From Caenorhabditis remanei (lineage: Eukaryota; Nematoda; Chromadorea; Rhabditida; Rhabditidae), in NCBI RefSeq assembly GCF_010183535.1, contig NC_071332.1:9982001-10046000 (forward strand): a stretch of DNA of 64,000 nt, in the 5' to 3' direction. How positions within the stretch are numbered: the first letter of the stretch is position 1; each line of letters opens with the position of its first letter. Shown here in pieces: positions 56,914 to 64,000 of this stretch. The translations under genes were made by a program, and so were the position numbers. The notes beneath the pieces are model-generated. The model ran no database searches, had not been told where the DNA came from, and was given only the letters and a program-made list of their open reading frames with translations.

Positions 56914-59900
56914 ATGTCTGAGAAAAAACCAAAATGGCCGTATCCGAGAATAGATTACTATCCTGGAAAGTTCGAGAGGTTTTCTTACAGAACTTATGTA
57001 TGTTGACCTCTATCGAATTAGTAATATTTATTTAAATATACAAGTTCCAGAAAACCCTACAAAATTAATATTTTTGAACCGCTAAATGCTTCCCCTTACT
57101 CATTTTCACTTTCAGAATTGGTTTGAAAATCGCCTCTGGCCAATTCGGCCGGTTCCATTCCTCGCTCTTATCACTACTGCCACTGGTTATCAACTCAAAG
57201 ATATTAATGTTCAACTTTTTCAAACCAATCTTCACGTTATTCTAAAACCATTGGCAATCTCTATTGGTTCAGCTTATGCTTGTGTTTTCCTTCTGCGTCG
57301 TTTTCTCAAATACTTCTTCTTTTCTTACAAAGGATACCTGAAAGAGAACCCAAAGAAGCCATCTTACTTTACCATTATTTGGGGTGCCCTCCGGAAGGTT
57401 CTTCTCAAAATAGCACCACCTCAATTATCTTCATGTGATCGTCTACTTCCGAATCTTCCACTCCCAAGTCTAGATGATACAGTCGAAAGATACTTGGGTT
57501 CGATGAGACATTTCACCCCCGAGGTTCGTTCTTTGTAGTTTCAAATCACTTCTAACCGGTATTGTTATCAGGAAGACTACATTCAACTGATCAAAATATC
57601 AAATAAGTTTTTGTCATCCGAAGGACGAACACTACAACGATTCGCGTGGCTCTTGCATAAATTCAGCGAGAACTATGTGACTCCATTCTGGGAAAAGTAT
57701 ATTTACTATGCAGGACGATATCCTTTGGCTATTAATAGTAGCATTGCTCAATGTGTTATGTATGGAGATAACGATCTTACACAGATATATCAAGTGGCCC
57801 GACTACTGTATATTGAGACACTAGCAAATTTATCGTTGGACAGACAGAAATATTTGGCAGTGAGTTACTGCAATAACATTTGATAACTTATTCATAATAT
57901 CTAGGTTGGAGAAGGATTATTATCCACAAGACACTACAGAAATATCTATAATGGATGCAGAGTTCCAGGAAAAGACTATGATCATTTTCAATGGAATCCG
58001 CCAAGTAGGCACGCACTGGTCGTTCATAAAGGAACTTGGTACAAAGTGGATACTTGTGATAAAAATGGGAAGCTTTACAGTGTCGATGATTTGGTGAAGT
58101 GAGTTTGTTTATTGGATTCTGGTCACATTATGCATTCATGCAATAGTTGTTTGAAATCTTGGAAAAGGGGAGAACTAAGCGATGATACTTCGATAAGAGG
58201 GGGGCAGTAGCGAAGTCAATGAAACCGTACACTCCTTATTTGACTCTGAAAAATCGGATAGGAAAAACAACGCAATCAAATTTCTGTGTTTTCCAAGATG
58301 AACCCGTAAAACGACTAGCAGGAAGAAAAAACAAACACAAGGCACAGGGCAACGACTTTTGAACACTGCGCATCTTGACGGCTGATCTACTTTTGTTCTC
58401 CTTTGAAAAACTTTTTGAGTTGATAGAATGAATGAATGAATGATTTATTTGAGATGAAGGACCAAAAGCCACTAGAAGCATTTGAAGACAAAATGTCATG
58501 GTCTTCTCAAATATTTTATTCAAATAAACCTTCATTAGAAGATCTAAAAAGTCATTTCGCTAAAGATGACATTCAGGTTTCTATGTTCTCAAAAAGACTT
58601 GATCCGCCGAAACGGTTCTGTTCACCCAGACGACGCAGTCTATCTCCAGAGAGATCTTATGTATTTCGGTCTAAATGATCATGATGAAAATGGTGCGGAT
58701 GTTTCAAAAAGATCACTTGATTCCAGGATTGTCTCTGAAATGATGAATCGAAACGATAAATCAACTGGATTCATGTCAAAAATAGCCAGTCTAACTACGG
58801 ATCGTCGTACCGAATGGAGCATCAACCGACAGAAATTCTTCCTGGAGAACAGAAACAACAAGAAACTATTGAATGTCATAGAAACTGCTCAGTTCGTCGT
58901 TTCAGTAGATGAAACGGATGAATGGGGTGTGGAAACAGTGGAGAAAGCATCTAGATACATGAAAGATATGATAACAGGAGATGGTACGAATCGGTGGTTC
59001 GATAAAACAATGAATTATGCAGTGTGTGCCAATGGAAGAGGCGGAGCAACTGGCGAGCATTCTCCATGTGATGGAGCAGAACTTGATCATTTATGTGAGA
59101 ATTTTTTGAACATTGACAAACAGATTCTGGAGTCGCCGAGTCGAGAGGAACAATTAGAAAACGAAAAAGTATTGGATGAGGACAGAAAGACTTTAAAATT
59201 AGCAGAAAAGTTGAATTTCGAAATTGTGGATGGAATGGAATCGGAAGTTGAAAGATGCTTTGAGTCGCACTTGAAAGCAACTAAAGATCTTCATATGCAT
59301 TCAATGATATTTTTGGATTTTGGAAAAGGAAAACTGAAAACTTGTGGAATTTCGCCAGATGGATTCGTGCAAATGGCTATTCAGTTGGCTTATTACAAAG
59401 TGAGAAACGTAGTAATCGGAAATTTAAATAATAAATTTGAATTCGATTCAGGACCAAGGGAAGTTTACTATGACTTACGAGCCTGGATCAGTACGATTCT
59501 ATGCCAACTCCAGGACGGAAACATTGAGACCAGTCACTGAAGCTTCTTGCGAATTCGTAAAAGCTATGCTGGACGAGAAATCCGAGGTGCGAAGACTTTT
59601 TATGTTGTAGATGTTCAGATTCTGAATTAAATTTGTTTGAATTTAGAAAAAAATCAAACGGAAACTTCTGAAGGAAGCATGCGAAGTTCATGTTAATAAC
59701 TGCAAGGATATAATGATGGGAAACGGAGTTGATCGTCATCTCTTCGTACTATGTGTTTTGGCAAAAGGTCTTGGATATTCAAGCCCATTCCTTGATTTTT
59801 ATTCCAGTCAAAAATGGCTTTTGAGCACGAGTAATGTGAGTTCCCAAGATTAGTTTACAGTACAACACTGGTTCAATCAACTGAAAATTCAGATTCCCAA

Positions 59901-60129
59901 CATGACAAATTCAATTGATGAAGACTCCTCGGTGAACAATATTATGCTCGGTGGATCATTCGGAGCAGTTGCTCAAGATGGATATGGAATTTGTTACAGA
60001 TTTGGGGGAAACCAAGCTATTTTAGTGCACATCACTTCGTATCACTCATCTGAAGTGACGGATTCCGATCGAATGGGCCAGCACTTGAAAGAAGCTTTTC
60101 ATAGTTTAGTCGATTTGTTTGATGAATAG
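56914..60129 (+). CDS. Carnitine O-palmitoyltransferase, CPT1-like
   Basis: Exons 56914..56997, 57116..57523, 57572..57859, 57905..58098, 58577..59399, 59452..59586, 59647..59835 and 59893..60129 give 784 residues, near CPT1 length. An N-terminal region with hydrophobic segments (VILKPLAISIGSAYACVFLL near residues 80-100) fits an outer-mitochondrial anchor. The catalytic domain shows the proline-rich LPNLPLPSLDDTVERYL start, the HYRNIYNGCRVPGKDYD loop, RHALVVHKGTWYKVD, and the catalytic His near residue 486 in GEHSPCDGAE. Later MTYEPGSVRFYANSRTETLRP, GNGVDRHLFVL, LSTSN and GGSFGAVAQDGYGICYRFG match acyl- and carnitine-binding parts. It should transfer long-chain acyl groups to carnitine. C. 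elegans cpt-5 is a possible orthologue, by recalled location only. Confidence 0.93.
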
Positions 60130-61042
60130 TTTATTGTTTAATTTCTTTAGTTTGTTTGAACTTAAATTTGAATAAACAATTGTTAGAGAAATCATAAATC
60201 ACAAAAAGTTGGAAATTGGAAGAAAACCGAAACCTGTTTGTTTCGAAACAAACTTTTTGTTTGAATGATCATGAACTGAACTTCTTGCAAAGTCTTTCAA
60301 TTAGAACATGTTCATTTTGAAAGGAGAGAAATGTGGTTTGTTCCAATGGCTTCTTGTCAATGAACAAGAAATAAACAAGCATCTTCTTTCTTCTATTCCG
60401 GATTCTGGCTACACACTCTCTTTTTCTTTTCCTTCTTGCCCTTATCAAATTGCCTCAATCATTAGTTGTTCACACATCTCATTGTCAAGCGATTAGTGAT
60501 TTCTTTTGTTCTTTTTTGACGAATGATATAGACTACCAATTCAGACAATTTAGATTCGTGGAATATGAAAGTACTAACTCTAATATTCAAACGAACCTAA
60601 GAAATTCTTCGAGAAATCTAGATTAAAATCTTAAGTATTTTCTATTATAGACATTTTTTAAAGTAAAAACTGATTGGTTTCATTTGTTTTTTTTTCTCAT
60701 TTTGGTTTTTGTCCCGTCGCTCATACTCTGGTGTTTCTCTGCCAGTAAACTATATGTTTGTCCAGTTCGATTAAAAAGTGTTTGAAAAAGTGTAACAGTG
60801 AAACTATTTTCGATTTATAACTTCTAGAATACGTATGTACTTCATTCTTTGTCTTTCCTGTTCTCTGTCACTCAGTGTCTCCTCCCGAATTGAATCGTTA
60901 AAATCGTTATCATTGTTCCACGTGTTTTCTATGAAGCTTATCATTTTTCACATTTCGAAACATTTATCGTTTCAAGTAGCTAACCATTCTGATTTTGAAC
61001 ATACTTCGATGTTCTCACTTTCATTCTTGAATTATTTCAGAA
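60130..61042. other. Intergenic, FABP promoter side
   Basis: AT-rich 0.9 kb. An AATAAA signal follows the CPT stop near 60172. ATTATTTCAG ending 61040 lies two bases before the next ATG and fits trans-splicing. Confidence 0.45.
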
Positions 61043-61585
61043 ATGGCATCATTGAATGACTTTGCGGGACGCTGGAAACTGGTCAGCTCAGAAAACTTTG
61101 ATGAGTACATGAAGGAAATTGGAGTTGGACTCATCACTAGAAAAGCTGCTGCTCATCTGAAACCAAGCCTTGAGATTTATTTGGAGGGTGACACGTGGCA
61201 TATCAATCAGTATTCTACTTTCAAGAATACCAAATTAGCATTCAAATTGGGAGAAGTGAGTTCTGAATTCTTGAAAATAGAGTGGGGTTGACTAGAACTG
61301 ATAAGAATGTTTCGGGTTATAGTCATAAAATATCCGGTTGCCAAGTTGCAAATGACTTCTGAAAAACTCTTTAAATCATTTCAGGAGTTCGTTGAAAACA
61401 GTCCAGATGATCGTACCTACAACTCCGTGCTCACTTTCGAAGATGGAAAATTGGTTCATCGTCAGAACAAGATCAAGGAAACCCACAAAAGTTCGGTTCT
61501 TTTGAGCTGGCTTGAGAATGGAAAACTCATTCAAACATATCAATCCGGAGATGTCATTTGCCGTCGTGAATTCGAGAGAGAATAA
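61043..61585 (+). CDS. Intracellular fatty-acid-binding protein (lbp family)
   Basis: Two exons (61043..61255, 61385..61585) give 137 residues, the normal size of the cytosolic FABP β-barrel. The N-terminus [23 protein letters not shown] and the C-terminal [12 protein letters not shown], with the Arg-x-Tyr/Phe type carboxylate-binding end, are close to vertebrate FABPs. There is no signal peptide, which separates it from secreted worm lbp-1 to -4 and suggests the lbp-5 to -9 group. It should ferry fatty acids within cells. Intron position after helix-turn-helix/β-strands matches one FABP intron site. Confidence 0.93.
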
Positions 61586-62063
61586 TGAAATTAGAACAAT
61601 GATTGTTTTTTGTTTCATCTGAATAAAGACATGAGATAAAATAAGTTGTAGATTCTCGATTGAAATAACAAGCCCTGAGGCACAGCTTTTACAGAATTTC
61701 TTGTTTCAATTACACCTCACAACCGTCAGACACGACTCATTTTCCGTGTGACCACTCTGTACACCCGAGAGACAGACCCCTGTGTTATACTGCCACATCA
61801 CCAAATGCGCTCTATTGAGAATGAGAAAAAGAAAGCAACTTCGAGTTGTTATATTTTGAAAAGGATTGGTAGATAGGTTACTACAGATTGTTGTAGGAAA
61901 ATATTATTTGATATTGATTTTTGGATACCGTACTTTCCTCAATTTTTAAATTTTTCGAGATTTGGCGTATTTTTTCGTTTCTCAAGTTATTTTTTCCCTG
62001 TAAATCAATTATTTTAGACTCAATTTTGATGGAATTCAACTGTAATTTCAATTATTTTACAGA
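61586..62063. other. Intergenic between FABP and F-box gene
   Basis: AT-rich spacer with AATAAA near 61622. TTATTTTACAG ending 62062 directly precedes the next start. Confidence 0.45.
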
Positions 62064-63470
62064 ATGTCTCCATTTCGTTTGTTCGATCTGGATTATGTCG
62101 CTATGAGACGAGCTTCCCTGCATCTTGATGAGATGAGCACGTAAGTTGATTTGAATTATTCTTCTTCTTACAGCCTCATCTGTAGCCAGGGGTTCCCCTT
62201 TGGTTACCCCCTTACTTGGCTACCAAAGGCACACACATAAAAAGAAATATAAAGAAAGAAATTGAATTTTCAGACTGAACATTGCTCTCTCATCTAAAAA
62301 TGCGAGACAAATAATGAAACTTTTCAAGAAGAGAATCGAGTTTATTTGGGTGAACTTCCAGGAGAGTGACTGCGTGATAAATCTGAAATTCGCTGAAAAT
62401 TTAGAAGTTTATTGGAGGATCAAGTCATCGAAGGGAATTTTGAAACATGCAGAGAAGACAGATGTGTTCGAATTAAACGATATGAAGGTGGAGAGCATGT
62501 GAGTTATTTATGAGAAAACATGCATTTGCAACTTTTCATTCCTCCGAACGTAACTTCATATTTCAAAGTGTTCTATTACAGGAGATATCGAATTAAATCC
62601 AAATACGTGATCAATTCATACTGTGAAGATGATTTGTCCATCTGTCAGAGTATTGTTGAAGTGTTGCTTGACATCTACAGACCAAATAAACTAAATTACT
62701 ATATATCCCGGAAACATAATCTCTCGAAATTATTGTGTTTCAATGGACTAAATCAAGTGGACCACCTCACATTTATTGTCTATTTCCCAGTCAGTGATCA
62801 GGAATTTCTCCTCTTCCGACAGAATATTCACCCAAAGAAAGAGCTTTGTTTCAATCTTGTCTTCTATAAGAATTCGAATCATGGATGCAAAATTGAATTC
62901 AACTACGAGAAGCTGGAAATCTGTTCCTCTGACTGGTTAAACAGAGATGATTTGTTCAATATCAACTCCAAATATGCCTTTTTGAAAGAGACGAAGCTAA
63001 CGAATGAAGACCTGAAACTATATTTTAAAAGATGGATAGATGGAGACGATTCGAAGTTAGAAAAGTTGAAGATTACAATGTCCGATGATGGAAATTTGGA
63101 CAATATGTTATCTGGAATTGAAACAAAAAGTTTGGAAGAGATCATTCAAGATAAACATTTGTAAGTTTTAGTTTGGGTAATGAAGGACGAAATTTGAAAG
63201 TATAGAAATCTTCAGCCAGAAATTTAAGATATTGACTGTCTCCTGTTTACTCAACTTTCTTATCCAACTTTCAGAAACAATAAAACCTTCGAGTTCCTCG
63301 ACTTTGAGAATTTCAAATTTGACGGATGCAAAGGAAGACATTTGATAAGAAAAGATGGAAAAATTGCTACTGTTCATCTGGCGGGAAACAAGAAACTCAA
63401 CTTCATCGTCTGGAATGAAAAATCTCCTTTAATCAGGGACACGGAAGATTATGTTGGAAATATGATTTGA
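62064..63470 (+). CDS. F-box protein with FBA_2 domain (nematode FBXB type)
   Basis: Exons 62064..62140, 62274..62498, 62582..63160 and 63275..63470 give 358 residues. A short F-box opens the protein (MSPFRLFDLDYVAMRRASLHLDEMSTLNIALSSKNARQIM). The middle carries the FBA_2 hallmark: ICSSDWLNRDDLFNINSKY ... LTNEDLKLYFKRWIDGDDSKLEKLKI. This family is greatly expanded in Caenorhabditis and is thought to recruit targets to SCF ubiquitin ligases, perhaps in innate immunity. The F-box is divergent, lacking the usual Pro after the first hydrophobic pair. Confidence 0.85.
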
Positions 63471-64000
63471 AAAGTTTAGTTATCGTTAAAGTTATCGAAT
63501 AAATTCTGTGTGAAATGAGAAAAATAATATTCAGATCAGAACTGAAGCCTTCAGAATATCAGACTCCTCCGTCTCCCTATCCCCCAATACGTCCCATGTC
63601 GAAAGTTCGTGTCCCTCTCCAGTCTACCAATTAATCCTCTTTAGTCTCATTCTCTACCGAAACACATAGTTTGTGACATTAAAATGTGTTTTGTATTTGT
63701 GTTCATCAGTGTTTTTCAAAACTTGTGCTTGAATTGCACAACTTCGAAAACACGCTGGTTCAAATGGTGAATCACTATCCAGCCGTTTTTCTCCAACAAA
63801 CAATAATGGTCATTGTATTTTTTTCGTGTGAATTTTTACTTTTCGTGTTGTTATGTGGGAGGTTATGCCGGTTTTCAAAAGGGTTTCTTTTGAATTTTCA
63901 AGGCAAACACTATGAAACGTTTTTCGATTGAGATGTTATTTTTTCAGCTTGTTCTATCGCTTTTTCTTCAAAATTCACGTTTCCGAGAGGATAAAAACGA
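63471..64000. other. Intergenic to window end
   Basis: A small open stretch at 63686..63931 has one hydrophobic region but no support; it could be a first exon of a gene beyond the window. AATAAA near 63499 follows the F-box stop. Confidence 0.35.

Noticed and set aside
58436..58678. Possible extra exon in the CPT gene
   Set aside because: Its frame does not match the following exon, and the direct 58098 to 58577 junction restores the CPT domain in phase.

Overview
This window is nematode nuclear DNA. Short introns of about 45-55 bp ending in TTTTCAG, start codons sitting just behind TTTCAG trans-splice-like sites, nematode-only chemoreceptor families (Str, Srx-like), an FBXB-type F-box protein, a transthyretin-like protein and a divergent NHR all point to Caenorhabditis. 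A ceh-24-like NK-2 homeobox gene, a sel-10 (FBXW7) orthologue and a CCA-adding enzyme lie together, as I remember for the F55B12 region of C. elegans chromosome V. The proteins are close to, but not the same as, those of C. elegans as I remember them, so this is probably another Caenorhabditis species. Species and chromosome are inference.

1-17.8 kb is conserved, mostly single-copy genes: the 3' part of the homeobox gene (+), a CK1-like kinase (-) with a repeat-filled insertion in one intron, an unrecognised basic protein (-), a carbohydrate sulfotransferase (-), sel-10 (+), the CCA-adding enzyme (+) and a BPI/LBP-type lipid-binding protein (+).

17.9-52.8 kb is a chemoreceptor array: one intact Str-class receptor, one classical Srx receptor, nine intact members of a divergent Srx-like family, one frameshifted member, one 5'-truncated member and one orphan last exon. 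A secreted haem peroxidase (+) and a transthyretin-like gene (-) sit in the middle. The array is rich in repeats: nested inverted-repeat elements, a decayed mariner with intact ends and TA duplication, and a 2.6-kb concentric palindrome with a Tc1-like core.

52.8-64 kb holds an NHR, a CPT1-like carnitine acyltransferase, an intracellular fatty-acid-binding protein and an F-box/FBA_2 protein, all on +. NHR, CPT and FABP are all lipid-linked families, but nothing in the sequence ties them into one pathway.

The exon models were worked out by hand from splice consensus, reading phase and family similarity. For every gene whose exons I list in full, the summed coding length is a multiple of three. 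I saw no CRISPR, prokaryotic or viral features. No wholly new system stands out. The most unusual parts are the composite insertion at 2.4-3.95 kb, the concentric palindrome at 45.1-47.7 kb and the intron turnover and decay in the receptor array.
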